DNA from: Cucumis sativus
Taxonomy: Eukaryota > Streptophyta > Magnoliopsida > Cucurbitales > Cucurbitaceae
Assembly (NCBI RefSeq): GCF_000004075.3
Contig: NC_026657.2
Coordinates: forward strand, 10,664,001 to 10,728,000
DNA: 64,000 nucleotides
Direction: 5' to 3'
Below the pieces are notes generated by a model that saw only the letters and a program-made list of their open reading frames with translations, did no database searches and was not told the origin of the DNA. Positions 25,901-39,300 of the stretch are shown one piece after another (the stretch's first letter is position 1; each line of letters opens with the position of its first letter). A program made the position numbers and the translations under genes.

Positions 25901-28900
25901 GTTCAATACACGTGCATGTGGTTGGAGAATTCTAACCCTTTGACCTTACAATGATCAAGAGTGACATTTCAACTGCAAGTTTATGCTTAAGTTCGTAAAT
26001 GATCATTACATACTTAAATGTTACGACGATGACAATGATATATGTGTGATAATATGCATACATACATCATCGTAAAGAGGACTAACAACTCAAGTTTGGT
26101 ATGCAAAATAACCCCTTCACCAACCCCATTGGGTAGCATATCATGTGAATTAAAGATATGGCCTTTGGATGTAGGACAGGGACATTTATGTATGAGTCAT
26201 CCATCCACATATATAGTTGAAAAGCAATGTGCATGCATATATATGTATATATATAGATATATGCCCTAAGGTTTTTTTCTTTTTATTTTTCCATACCTAT
26301 GGAAGGTCAGAATCTTTTATAGGTACCTTTTTTAAAAATCTTTTTCATGCCCTAAAAAATATACTTCCACCTTTCTTTCTTTTATACCCACTTTGTATAT
26401 TTCTTACTTTTTTTTATTCATTTCTTATATATATAATGCATATATATATATATTAAAAGTAACATTATTGTGAAATTTCTACACACAACTAACTTGTAAG
26501 TTCATTTTCCATATCAAGAATTAATTTATCATATTACTTATCATGTACTTGGTTTTGGTATTATATTCTCATCCTTTGTGTCTGTTTCATTGCAAAGGGT
26601 ATATATCAGCTGTGGTGTGAAGAAGGGTCAACCTATTTTGAGTAAATAGGTAATTAAGTAACAAGCCAAATTTCAAAGTTTTAAAGAAGTGTCTAATTTT
26701 TTTTTAAAATTTGTATTTTGTATCTACCTATCAATTTTTCTAGTTATGTATTTATAAGAAGATTCATAGATTTTTTTAAAAAATATTAATTAGGTGAGAA
26801 TTTACAAAACAAAATCATATAAAAGTAGATATATACATTTTTAAAGTTTAGAAACCTAACAAATACCCAAATTTAAATTATATAGATCTAATAAATATTT
26901 TACAAAGTTGAAGAGGCCAACTAAAAATTAAGCAAACCACCAAATCTAATTTTATAATTTAATCCATACTATCATTTTGAATGAAAGGATAAAAAAAAAA
27001 CATTTATAAATTTAATGTAAACATAAAATGTAATGAGTTAGCTTTTGCATACAATAAAACTTTTAATATGAAAGAAATATCTAAACTAAATGAGTATAAT
27101 TTGCTTCATAAATGGGTTTTCCTATATATGTAATTAATTGTTATTAAATGAGAGTAGTATACTATTCATGCTATATATATCAATCAATTATTCAAACAAT
27201 AATAGAGATTTAGCTAGTAGATGTACATATTTTGTAGTAGTAATACATACATGTATTAATTTCCTCATATTACACACTATGAAGTTTGCAACACATTTTA
27301 ATTCTTTAATGCTATTAAACACTACACTATCATTAAATTATGGTGATGGGTGGTTGACAAAAATATATAAGACCAATATTCATATATTCTATCTCTAGCT
27401 ACCCATCTAAACTTAGATTAATAGATACACAAGACATTGTCTACCAACCATCTCTATAACTTATAATTAATTCTTGAACTAAAAAAGTGAACCTTTAATT
27501 ACCAACACAAATTATTCAAATAGCCAATAAATTAACAATTATTTTATTGGTTCAACACCACGAGATAATTAAAGAACATATATATATATATAAATTAATA
27601 TGGTTATAATCAACCATATTAGAACAAATGAAAAATCAAACTTGAAAGGTCAACAAAATTAGAAAGTTTATATGTACTAAAGTATGGCGAAGTAGTATGG
27701 TGAAGTAGTGTGGAGAAGAATTGTAGGCAGGGGTAAAAAAAGAAGAAGGGAATGAAAAATTATGTGGTGAGATGGGGCGTTGGAATGGGATCGTATTGTG
27801 ACGTTTTATTGAAAAAGTATGGATAAGGTTTGGGGACCTCAAACAGCATATCGAATCCACCCCCACCCCTTGCCCCTACCAACATTTTCCAATTCCATAC
27901 TCATATATACTAAACTTACACATGTCGACCCTTAAATAATTTTATTATTATTACAGATTGAAATATTTATAAAATATAGTTTAATATATCATAATTTATT
28001 TACAATAGGTCGAGCAACGTTACTATTTGTGTGTAGAAATCTATTGTAATTTATCAGTAATATTTTATTATGTTTTATTGTTGTCATGGTTAAAACCTTG
28101 GAATAACTTATTACAATAATGATATTATTGTTATTATTGTTATAAAACGTGGATAGTTTAATACACTGCAAAATGTTGCAATTGTTTGTACGTTGATTTC
28201 TTTTGTTTGTTTTGATCTTTATAATTTTAAAACATTCAATTTTGTTCGTATACTTTCAAATTTAGTTCATTTTCATTCTTGTACTTTTATAGGGTTGATT
28301 TTGATTTATATATTTTAAAAAAGATCAAATTGATCTATATTTTCACAAAGTCGTACATATAATCTCAAAAATATTGGAGTGAAAAATTAAAACTAACAAT
28401 CAAGATGTTTATTTGGAAAGTAAAAGGAAAATCAAAACGAAGGTAAATGTTCTAATTTTTTTTAAATAACTTATTTTTTAAATTAAACATTTTAAAGATT
28501 TTACATGAAATTTTAACCTGAGTTCTAAAAATAATTAGAGCATTTAAAAAGAATTAGAGATTAAAATGAAGTAAGACTTAATTATATATATGTGTATATT
28601 ATGAAATTATGAAGTGTTGTAAACTTAATTTAATAAAGAGTGGATAAAATTTGAAGCGATGATGATGTGTGGTGCCGTACGAAGGACAAGTCTCTATTTT
28701 CCGCATTGCAATTTCAAAGATTCCGACGTTGTCGTTTTACTTTATATCTTCCCAAATCCCAATCCAACATGTCGTCACTGTACATCTAAAGAATTTTAAA
28801 TCTGCAAATTACATATTTCTCCTTCCATACTTTCTTCTTCCATTTAAATCTAAAAATGTGGAGAATAACTTGCATTACCATTTTTGTTTTTTCTTTTCTT

Positions 28901-29255
28901 TCATCCTATTTTTTAAAATTCTTAAATTATTTGGACCTTACTTAAATACAAAAATTGTTTTCTTACTCAAATTTCAAAAATAATTTTGTTTTCAAATTTT
29001 AGTTTGATTTTCAAAAAACAACCAATAAAGATTTTTATAAGTTTGATTTCAATGACCGACCTAAAATATTTGGGAAGAAAAAAAAAAGTTGAATTTGATA
29101 TCATTATCTCAAAGCATGATTGTGAAATCAATTAAAATCTATCATCTAATGGAACATTCTTATTTGATTTCATTTTCAATCATTTTCTTTCTTTCCCAAG
29201 AGCCAATTCATTCCTTTAACCTTTCCTCTCCTACTTCTCTTCCTTCAAAATTCCC

Positions 29256-29263
29256 TATAAATA
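29256..29263 (+). promoter_or_regulatory. TATA box of the plus-strand glutaredoxin
   Basis: TATAAATA about 118 bp upstream of the ATG at 29381, predicting a leader of roughly 90 bases. The upstream 60 bp are pyrimidine-rich. Confidence 0.65.
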
Positions 29264-29380
29264 GCTTTCATTCTCGACCTTGAGTTATCGGTTCTAGTTT
29301 GCTTCTACATTACATACTTTGATTTGGTTCAAAAAAATATATTTAACTTTAATTTAAGTTATACGTTTGTTTTTTAACAA

Positions 29381-29689
29381 ATGGATAGAGTTACAAGGTT
29401 GATTTCAGAGAGACCGGTAGTGATCTTTAGCAAAAGTACGTGTTGCATGAGTCACACTGTCATGAGGTTGTTGAGTGGCTTTGGAGTTAACCCAGCAGTG
29501 CATGAGCTAGATCAGATCTCGAGAGGTAGAGAAGTCGAGCAAGCTCTCTCTAGGCTCGGATTCAACCCTACAGTTCCTGCTGTCTTCATTGGTGGTGAAT
29601 TAGTTGGTGGTGCTAATGAAGTCATGAGTCTTCACCTTAATCGATCTCTGATTCCCATGCTTAGAAAAGCTGGTGCTTTATGGGTTTGA
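29381..29689 (+). CDS. CC-type (ROXY-class) glutaredoxin, ALWV terminus
   Basis: Single-exon gene of 102 residues. Redox site CCMS at 21-24 in [10 protein letters not shown], then [12 protein letters not shown], the [15 protein letters not shown] glutathione-site region and a final AGALWV. The last residue is Val in place of the Leu of the classical ALWL corepressor/TGA-interaction motif. Otherwise the family pattern is complete and the protein should be redox-active or glutathione-binding in cytosol and nucleus. The start is supported by the upstream TATA box and by equal length with the sister gene at 19548-19856. The overall sequence is closer to my memory of Arabidopsis GRXS2 than the sister copy is. 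A broken copy of the final codons lies 50 bp downstream (29741-29780). Confidence 0.95.
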   Translation: MDRVTRLISERPVVIFSKSTCCMSHTVMRLLSGFGVNPAVHELDQISRGREVEQALSRLGFNPTVPAVFIGGELVGGANEVMSLHLNRSLIPMLRKAGALWV

Positions 29690-29740
29690 ACTTCACCCTA
29701 CATATATATATCGAATAAACTGACCGTTGTGATAGTTCAT

Positions 29741-29780
29741 ATGCTTAGATAAGAGCTAGTGCTTCATGGGCTCGAGCTTC
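29741..29780 (+). pseudogene. Duplicated 3' tail fragment of the upstream glutaredoxin
   Basis: The stretch starting ATGCTTAGATAAGAGC resembles 29657-29694, the last ten codons, stop and first trailing bases of the glutaredoxin just upstream, at about 30 of 38 aligned positions with a small insertion. The copy has an in-frame stop after three codons and no upstream body, so it is a non-coding remnant, probably inside the 3' untranslated region. Confidence 0.6.
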
Positions 29781-31424
29781 CTTCTCCATCAAGTAGAGTG
29801 AATCTCGTTGAACTATTATACGAAGCACTAACTTATATGTAGTGTATGTAACTCTGACTATCCCTTTTTGTAGTACTCGAGTTTAATGTTGTTTGGTAGT
29901 CTCTTTTGTGGAATAAACATTAGGCTTCTTACTTTATTTTGTTATCAAGTTGAGGGCATATTTTACAACCCATCCTCTTAAAGCATGCAATTTGGGCATT
30001 CAACCTTTTTGTGTACATTAGAACCTTTATTTCTCCTACCTCTAGGTTAGGTCACTCCTAATTTGTGATTTTCTTTCTTTTTTTTTATAATTATTATCTT
30101 TTAGATTAAATCATTCTAATTAACAACTAAATTTATAAAAAAAAAAATTAAAATAATTATATACATTATTGGTTTAAAAAATCACATTAAGTATTTAGAT
30201 AAGTGGCGGTGATTCTCGTTTGGATTTAATAAAACAATCCTACCCTACACCAAAATATTTGAACGTATATGAGTTTCTAAACGGAATCTTAATTTGTGCA
30301 ATTCATTATGCAATAATTGATTGTATTTTTGTCCTATATTTTTATTTTATTTTAGTTGATATTGTTCTATGTTGTGTTATAGTTACAAATCAATTAAACA
30401 TTTTAAAAAATGGAGATAAATTGTGAACAAACAAAAAGAAAATAAAAAAATATATACAAGTAGAAATAAATATGTATATATACATACGGTTGAGTACTTG
30501 ATTTAAAATATATATATATATATATATCTTTAACTGTTTAACCATATCTTTATCGATCTTTTGTTTAATAAGAATACGATAATTCCAAAACATTTTATTT
30601 TCAAAGATGTACACGAGAAATTAAATTTATTATGATGCCACCGAGTTAAGTAAAGGTGAAAAAGGTTAGCAACATCTCTATGTTGTTATAAATTCTATTA
30701 TTGTATGGATTTGATCTAGTCCTATAATTAATAATTTAACCTCGTTAAATTATACATTAATTGTGATTAACTTATTAAACATTTCTAAATTTCAACAAAC
30801 AATTCAGCTCTCAAAGTTGCTTTTACCTAAATTTTCATTAACAGTACATTAAACTCAAAAGATAGAACTTTTCGTAAGGATAATATTTAAAGTAGGAACT
30901 TTTAGAATGTCAAAATTGAGACTATGTTTAAGACTTAAAATTAAGTTATAACATTTATCTAAGTTTGAGGCGTAGTTGGATGAAATTACAAGCTTATGAT
31001 AAAAATTGAAATAACATTAAATTCTTCTATTTTTTTAAATTCCAAAATTAAGAGGGTAACTAATGATGAGAGGTTTGATCTCACATATTTGCAATTATTG
31101 TCGGATAGCATAAAAACTAAACTGTGAGTACTTCGACGTTAAATATATATATAGTGTAACAATTTCGATGCAAAGTTCAAGTAGCATAAAACCTAATACT
31201 ATCACCCTTAGTTTTCAAATGTTGGGTAAATTACTGTAATACCCTCCTTCAATAACCTAAATGGATAAGTAGTGAAGATATTGGCAATGAAATTCAATAA
31301 ATTGCCTTCTATTATTCATTCATTCATCCGTTTGGATCTTTGCTATGATTATGGATAATCTAATTTAATTAATAGCCAACCAACGAACAACAATGCCTTT
31401 TTAAATGATTGATTTGACTTTAAA

Positions 31425-31512
31425 TGGGCCCAGCCCAACCATTTGTTGGGCCCATAGGAATCCGAAGGGCCCATGAAAGCCCATGTTCAGCACGTGAGAA
31501 TCCATATTGGGC
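31425..31512. promoter_or_regulatory. Dense site II (GGGCCCA) cluster with a G-box
   Basis: Within 88 bp there are TGGGCC (31425), AGCCCA-type (31432), TTGGGCCCAT (31446-31455), GGGCCCAT (31467-31474), AGCCCA (31478-31483), CACGTG (31491-31496) and TTGGGC (31507-31512). In plants this combination marks promoters of TCP-controlled growth and housekeeping genes. The nearest start codon downstream is the kelch gene at 33345, 1.8 kb away, so it may drive a distant leader exon or an unrecognised transcript. Confidence 0.5.
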
Positions 31513-33254
31513 AGAATCCCGATTCCCTTTCTTCTTTCTTTCTTTTCCATCTGCTCCATTTTCCAACATATCTGACAATCTCGTCCCCATTTTTGTTCAT
31601 AATAACTAAAAAGTACCTTTAAATTATCATTTCTTTTTTCTTTCTGGTCCCCATACTTTCTCTTATTTGCTCCCTCTATTTCCCTTTGTACTCTCACCTA
31701 TCTTGTTTTATTGTGGCTGTAAATCCCCAAACCTTTCTACAAAGCAGCAATTTAATCATTTAAAGCTATGTTTGTAATAATATAATCAAACTTGATTTAG
31801 TCTCTTTACCTTTTAACTTTATAACAATTTAGTTTATTTTAATATGTAACAATTTTTAAAGCTTGTAACAATTCAAATTTGATCATAGAAAAACATGTGA
31901 AAATTGAGTGATGTTTATTGCATAGATAAATGGATAGGATAATTAGAGATTATAATTTTATAAACCATCATAATTTAGTAAAAAATGACATTGAATGGAG
32001 CCCCAAGTGTGGTTAGTACAAGGAGTTGAAAGTATACTATAAATATAATGCCATAAAGTTCACTAAAATCCTTTGAAATTTCCTTTAACACATAGGTGGC
32101 TGAAAAAATCCCAATCAATTTCCAAAAAAAGAAGCCTTTCTGGTTGATCACTTTGCTTAGATTTAGGGTCTAGAGTATAGATGGAATCACTCAACTTTAT
32201 TGCTTATATAATATATAAAGAATATAAAATAATAAGAGAAATTATATTAGATGACAAATTAATTTAGGTATTTTATAAAAGTGGCTTTATCATTTGTGAT
32301 TTTGCAAATATAGCAAAAATAATCAAATTCAGGTTTTTTTATATGTATAGACTAGACTTTATTTTTTATTATTTTTACAAATAATAAAATATGTGTGCTA
32401 TTATAACTTGTTTGGTTATTTTTGCAAGTGCTCCAAATAATAACAACGTCAATGGCTAATTGAATGGAAAAACGGTTATATTATTCTTATTTTTATTATA
32501 CAAAATTTACAAATATATTTCATGAAAAAATCCATAGATAAATGTGTTCAAAGTTAGGGATTATGGGTGTGATTTTGAATATATATATTATAAATAAAGA
32601 CAAAAGTCATAATTCACAAAGAGAGATGTAAAAAAAGGATTAGATGGGAAAAAGAAAAGAAATAGGGGACCAAAAAAAGAAAAAGGAAAACAATATATTT
32701 GTATTTATAAAAAAGAGGAGGGGGGGAAATTAAATGAAGTAGGGGCCACCCATGTTTGTGTGTGGAGCAGATAAGCCTCTCCCGTGGTTCTCCCTCCAAA
32801 ATCAACGGTCATTTCTTATTCTCTATATTTTCCTTCTTCTTGTCTTCTTCTTCCTCTTCTTCAGCTGTAGCTTCATTTCACTTCACATGCGCGTATTCTA
32901 GCATTCTCCCTTCTCTCCCTCTTCCCCCCTATTACTACCTGACAACACTCCTTTCTAATCTGCGCTTCCTTTAAGGTCCCTTTCTTCCCTTGTCTTTCTT
33001 CTTCAATGGACGAAAGAACCAACCAAAAAGTATAGCTGATCCTCCTCGGAGTTTGGCCCCTTTTTGTCGCAGGATCCAATGTCTTTTTGATTCATTTCTT
33101 TCTTTTCTATAGCTATCCCTTTCATCTCTCTATTGCGTGTTCAATACTTTTCTTCCCTGCTTCTTTTGCTTGCATTCCGCTACTTCTTCTGGGCTCTCAG
33201 GGTTTTTGTTGTTTGGTTCTGGTTGTGTACCTTCTTTCGATGGTAATGTAGTTT

Positions 33255-33274
33255 TCTCTCTCTCTCTCTCTCTC
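33255..33274. repeat. (TC)10 microsatellite in the kelch-gene 5' leader
   Basis: Perfect TC dinucleotide run of 20 bp, 70 bp upstream of the start codon. Such CT tracts are common in plant 5' leaders and bind GAGA-type factors. Confidence 0.85.
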
Positions 33275-33344
33275 GGAAGTGGTTAGGGTTTTGGAGTGAG
33301 GAAGTTTCTGGTGGTGGTGGTCAAGAAGTTTTTAGTCTGTGAAA

Positions 33345-36300
33345 ATGTTTGGGTTTCGACGGCGAATGAAGCTTGGGAGGTGAGTGATTGTCGCAGTTTT
33401 ATGTGTTATGCAATATTTGAAGCCTATGGAGATTTATTTGAGTTAACAAGTTATTATTCTAGGAGTTTTGACGGTGTATCTAAGTGAAATTAGTTTGTTG
33501 CTTTGTTTTATTTTCAGTTTTAGCTTCTTTATCTTTCTAACTGGAAGGAAATGGGACTTAGTGAGTCTACATTTTGCATTTTTTGATTGAGAATTCGTAT
33601 TTCGCTACTGTAGATTGAAAGTCCAGCTTTCGGATCCTGCTCAGGGAACTAGGAGTCCTATTCGAAACCCCAAGCGAGGGAGCGGCTCTAATGTAACACT
33701 TCTTTTTTTAAATGCTTTAGATTTTTGTTTGAAGTAGAATGGCTCGTTTCTTATGTTCTTTTTCCTGGCAGAGTGAATGTGCTGCGCCGGCTAGTAGGCA
33801 TTCTGAAGAGCATGATGAGGGGCAACGAGCTTCTGACGTTCCAGATATTAGTAATAATGGTGCTTCGGGACAGTCTGAGAATTGGATGGTCTTGTCAATT
33901 GCAGGGGAAAAACCAGCTCCTCGTTTCAATGTATATTGTTTGGTTCCACTTCCTATTGCCATTAATGATAATCTTGCACTGTTCTCCACTAAAAAAAATG
34001 ATAATCTTACACGGGTTTAGAGTTTAGACCTACATGTGTGGTTCTTCTGATGGTAAGAAGGTGAGTTGTTACTCTTTTCTTTTGACAGCATGCCGCAACT
34101 GTGATTGGAAATAAGATGATTGTTGTTGGTGGTGAATCTGGGAGTGGATTATTAGATGATGTTCAGGTAGGGTAATTTTTTCTGCCTTGAAAGTTCATTT
34201 TCCTTTGCACCAACTTGTTACAGAATTAATAAATGAAGTTCATTATATGATGTGAGTCACTCAAGTGTTTGCTTTGCCTGTGTGGATGGTGATTATTTCT
34301 GTTTTTATGCAGGTTCTTAATTTTGATAAATTTACTTGGACTAGAGCCTCATCAAAGCTTTACCTGTCACCTAGCTCACTTCCATTGAAGATCCCTGCAT
34401 GCAAGGGTCACAGCCTGGTAAGTTGCAAATAACAATAGCTAGCGAGTATTGTTGGAATGATATGCGTCCATGGAATTAGTTATGCGATCAGGATAGGTTG
34501 TTGAGTTGAGACTCAGTGACTTCTTTAAGTAAGAATATAAATCAAAGAGTGTAATTGATAAACTAAAAGGATGATAGAGATTTGTTTTAATGAGCAACTT
34601 ACTTATAGTTTTAGGTAGTGTTCGGTTTTCTCATGTTTATCCAGTTCCTATAGAAACTTAGCGACTTAAATACGCTTCGGTTGTACTTGTCACTAAAAGA
34701 ATAAAAGAGAAAAAACGTGTTCCTTTGTGGGGAATTTGGATTGATAGGAATAATAGAATTTTTAGAGAAATGGAGAGATTGAGAGAGGAAGTGAAAGGTA
34801 ATTAGGTTTAATTCCTACTTGCGGTAGTCGATGATTAGGTCCTTTTGTAATTATGGGCTTGGTTTTGTTCTTAGATAATTCTCTTCTATAGCTAGGGTGG
34901 ATCCCTCATTTGTTGTGGGAACTCGTTTTTTGTGTGCCTTGTATTTCTTTTCTTTCTTTCGTTGTGAGTGCGATTTCTTAAAAAAAAAAAAAAACCAAAT
35001 TAGAGTAGGATAATAGTTGTCAGCAAGATATTAGATTAGAATATCCTCCATGGAGACGAGTTCTAATGCACAATGTTGTCGTCTGTTCACTCAGTACAGT
35101 TGGTCACGCACTCCTTATGGCATCTATTTTTGTTCAACTTGCATCTCTAAAATATATTTCTTGCTTGTTTCGAAGGTTTCTTGGGGGAAGAAAGCTCTCT
35201 TGGTTGGGGGTAAGACAGAGCCAGGAAATGAGAGAGTGGCAGGTCAATATTCTACTTTTAGTATTGATACTGTTCTCCTTTTGTTTTGCAAGCTAATCTT
35301 TGTGGTGCTTGCAGTGTGGGCATTTGACACAGAGACAGAATGTTGGTCGCTGATGGAAGCAAAGGGAGATATACCTGTACAGTTTTATATCTTATCTACC
35401 TTGTCGCAATTTAAATGTTAGTGGAATTCTTTGTTACACAAATCTCTTACGAAGTTAATTATTGCAGGTTGCTAGAAGTGGTCACACTGTAGTTAGAGCT
35501 AGCTCTGTTTTAATCCTTTTTGGAGGTGAAGATAGTAGGAGGAAAAAACTCAACGACCTTCACATGTTTGACCTTAAATCTTTTACTTGGCTCCCTCTAC
35601 ATTGCACGTGAGTAATCTTGGCGTTGGTTGAATTCTTAGTAGTACTTTTTCATGAACTTTTGCATAATTAATGCTATGTTATGTTAAGAGAAACTTTAAT
35701 TCTCCATTCTCTTTTACACTATTAGATCTTTTCTCCTCCCCTCTTATATTTCCGTATTTATGTCAGAGGAACAGGACCATCTGCAAGATCCAACCATTTG
35801 GCAGCTCTTTATGATGATAAAACTCTACTTATATTTGGAGGGACATCAAAATCCCGAACCCTGAACGATTTATATTCGCTCGACTTTGAAACAGTATGTG
35901 AAGTGGTTCCTTACAAAATTAACCCTGTCTGTAATCCAGAATGTCAACGGAATATAATCTGATTATATGTAGAACTATTTTTTAACCTTTGCCAGATGGT
36001 GTGGTCAAGAATAAAGGTACGGGGTTTTCACCCATCACCTAGAGCTGGTTGCTGTGGTGTTCTCTGTGGAACTAAATGGTGCATCGCAGGGGGTGGAAGC
36101 AGAAAAAAGAGTATGTTCATGGTCTAAGAAACAAGTTCTTGAACTTCTTTGCTTATTTTATTATTACTATTGTTGTTGTCGTTGTGCTGTATTTGAGAAA
36201 TACATGCAATCTGGTTTAATGGAATTACAATATTACTCTCTTTATGCTCGCTCATACCTGGTTTTGATGCTCAGCGACACGTGTGATTTTCTTAAGCCAA

Positions 36301-39300
36301 TATCGGGAATAAGATAGCGATACTAGCCACTAGAACCCCTTAAAATTATTCCAATTCTAGCAACCACGGATGATAATGCGTTTCGAGTTTCCGTTTTGGT
36401 TAATATATTGAATCTTCCTATAAAAAATGATTAATATCTTCAAATCCTTGGTACATCCATTAGGTTGAAAGTACCTTTTTTTAGAATTATTTTTTTGTGT
36501 TGGTTTTATCTCCGTATAATGCGAATTCCACATCAGATACATGGTGTATCTTTTTTTACCACGATCTGATTTCTCTTTCTCGTTTTCTTCCTTCTGCTCC
36601 CAGGACATGCGGATACTTTGATCTTTGACATACTGAAACTTGAGTGGTCCGTTGCTCTCACATCACCTCCATCTTCTGTCACCACCAATAAGGTGAGTGG
36701 GGAAGATTTTGAATATGTTTCTATATGTTGGCGATTTGCTATTTAATTGTTAGATATTCTCTCTTGAAGGGAAAGCTACCATCTTCTGTGATGGAGCTTT
36801 ATTATTGTTTTAATCAATTCTTGCGGTGAACTCAGTGAATCATAGCTGCTTAGTGCGTGTTTAGGATTTTATGTTTTGGACCCCGCAAAATATTCTTTTG
36901 AAAAAACGACGAAGGCAGATTAAGGCTAAATCCCTTCTCATAATCAGTGATTAAAATTTAAAAGTCTGGCTTTGCAGCAAACTGTTTTTTTGGACATTTA
37001 TTTTGCCAGTAGCATAGTCAGTCTCCAAGAGGGTCTTACACCTTGGGGTGATGTCTGGGCCCTGAGTTGAGTTAATATGAAGCTTTTTTTTTTCGGGACA
37101 AGTTAATATGAAGTTAGAACATAACATGTAGGGGTTAGAAAGTTTTTGTTTGGAGTGTAGAGTTTAAGATGGAGCTCCTCGATAAACATGCAAAATAGAA
37201 GAAAAAGATGGTTGATAAATTTACCATGAATTATTTAATGCCAACTTACGAAGTAGGCAAGTCAAACGCTCCTAAATGTATAATTGTTTTGATCATATAC
37301 CAGATATTGTAAATATAGATTTTTATTCTAAAATTTTTTGTTTTCAGGTAAAATCATTTGAAGCCTCTTACTATTACTTTGTCCAACTATGTTGAATGGA
37401 AACTTAAGATAGCTATGTTCTTAGGGTTTCAGCTTAGTGCTCGTGCAGCACAAGGAGAAGGATTTTCTTCTTGCATTTGGGGGATCCAAAAAGGAGCCAT
37501 CAAATCAGGTGACATTAATTATTATATTAATTATTTTTCTTTAGTCACTGAAGTGTTAAATTATTTTCTTATAATTCTCTCCCTTCATGGTTGCCTCAGG
37601 TTGAAGTATTGACCATGGAAAAGAAGGAGCCATCTTTGAGGCACCGATCCAATCCCAGTATAATCCCAAAAACTTTTAGTTCAATTCAAGCATTTTTTTT
37701 TCGACTTTTGCATGGAAATTTAGTGATTCTTCCTTACACTTTCAGTTGACTCAACTGCTAGACAAAATCTAGCATCTGCTATTGAACATGGTTCTGGAAG
37801 AAAATCCATTTCAGAGACCTCACTTGTCGATCCAAATCCTATTCCTGGAAATATTTCACTCCGCAAGCAATTTCATAATGATGAATCCTTTGACAAAACT
37901 ACTAAGATAGCCAAGACTGCAGAAGATGATTCCTCCACTTCTCAGGTAATTTCAAGTTGGTTATAATGTTATCGCTCTCTATTATGCAAGTTACGTAGTG
38001 AGTTCAATTGTGTGTATCTCTGTATTTGTTGCTCCTTTTGTAATTTCAAAACTATATCATTACAAAAAATTGTATGTTTAATTAGTAAAAAAATAAAAGT
38101 GATCTGAAACCTCACGTTTATTTTTTAGCAAATTTCATACGTTCATGGTTGGTTGGTGTAGGTAACAGAGAACAAGTTGACTCAATCTGGGGGTGAATTC
38201 CATGGGGAGACACTGCCTTCAGTATACGAGTATGAAAGCTCAAATCCCTTCAAGGAAGGAGTTGGATACCACCATCCCATTGATAACACTGATCTATTCA
38301 GCGAAAGCAGTGGTAAAATAGTAACATCATCCACTTTTTCAAGTATATATCAATTCTATGAAGCGAAAATGGCGGCCTTAATCAGAAAGAATGGAGTTCT
38401 CGAAGGGCAACTAGCAGCAGCAACGGCGAGCCGAGAAGCCGTGGAGAAAAACTTATCCTCTGCTCTAAAGATCCGGCAGGAGATGGAGAAAAGAATAGCT
38501 GATATGATAAAGGAAATGGAAATGCTGAGAGATAAGCTGGCAGGAGTAGAAATAGCAAAAGAAGAGGCCAATAGTCTGTCAAATATTGTCCACTCTGACA
38601 ATGTACGCCTTGAACATGATGTTGCTTTCCTCAAAGCAGTTTTGGATGACACTCAGAAGGTATTATTATACTCGTGTCGTGGTACCGTCTATGGTTGTGT
38701 CGTGTATAATTGTATACCTACGATTTTATGTGCCATGAGGTTCAAGTTTTTGTCATCATCTTTTTTGCTGTAGGAGCTTCATTCTACTAGAGGAGTCCTT
38801 GCTGGAGAAAGGTCCAGGGCCTTCCAACTACAGGTAGGTTCATTCTTGTGATCATAGTTCCTTTCATGATTTTGAAATAGTTAATTTCTTGTTAATGTGT
38901 GTTTCAAATAGTTCCTTTCATGATTTTCAAGTAAATTTTGATTTATAAAGAGTAAGATTAAAAGTATAATATAAAAAATCAAATTGACTTATGACGGATT
39001 AAAGGTTTTTAAAACTGAGATTTGAATAACGAAAAAAGTTCTTCAAAATCACTCTCAAATACGCTCATAATGTATTAGCAAATAGCGACCACGCTGAGAC
39101 TCTTGTGTCTTTTTCCACGTTAGCTGTTTGGTGTTTATAAGGAGCTCATTCAACCTACTTTTTCATTTTGTTCCAATAGCATCTGTCAGTTTATATGAGT
39201 ACGAATAGTATATTTTTAGTAAGAACATTAACGGTAAGGGAGTTTGTTAAGGTTTTCGGTTCGGGAGCAAGAGGGAATGATTTTAGTGAGAATTTTCATC

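Larger units (their letters stand above)
19857..29380. other. Gene-poor spacer between the divergent glutaredoxins (9.5 kb)
   Basis: Apart from the two glutaredoxin promoters, no coding gene is recognised. The longest open frames (for example 22952-23272 plus, 106 codons, basic start then hydrophobic stretch) have no family signature and overlap another frame. The region holds AT microsatellites, a degenerate tRNA-like segment (23635-23700, minus) and scattered ACGT-core motifs including CACGTG at 24813-24818, 24999-25004 and 25909-25914. A somewhat more GC-rich patch at 28650-28790 lies about 600 bp upstream of the second glutaredoxin. Confidence 0.6.
29690..33344. other. Intergenic: glutaredoxin 3' side and kelch-gene promoter
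   Basis: No protein gene recognised. The first 300 bp are the likely 3' untranslated region of the glutaredoxin. An AT microsatellite lies at 30510-30527. A dense TGGGCC/GGGCCCA plus CACGTG cluster (31425-31512) is followed by a pyrimidine-rich stretch that looks like a transcript leader. From about 32750 to 33344 the sequence is CT-rich and is the likely 5' leader of the kelch gene, including a (TC)10 run. Confidence 0.6.

Noticed and set aside
31401..31697. 98-codon minus-strand open frame over the site II cluster
   Set aside because: Its composition is that of a reversed pyrimidine-rich leader and no family match is apparent.
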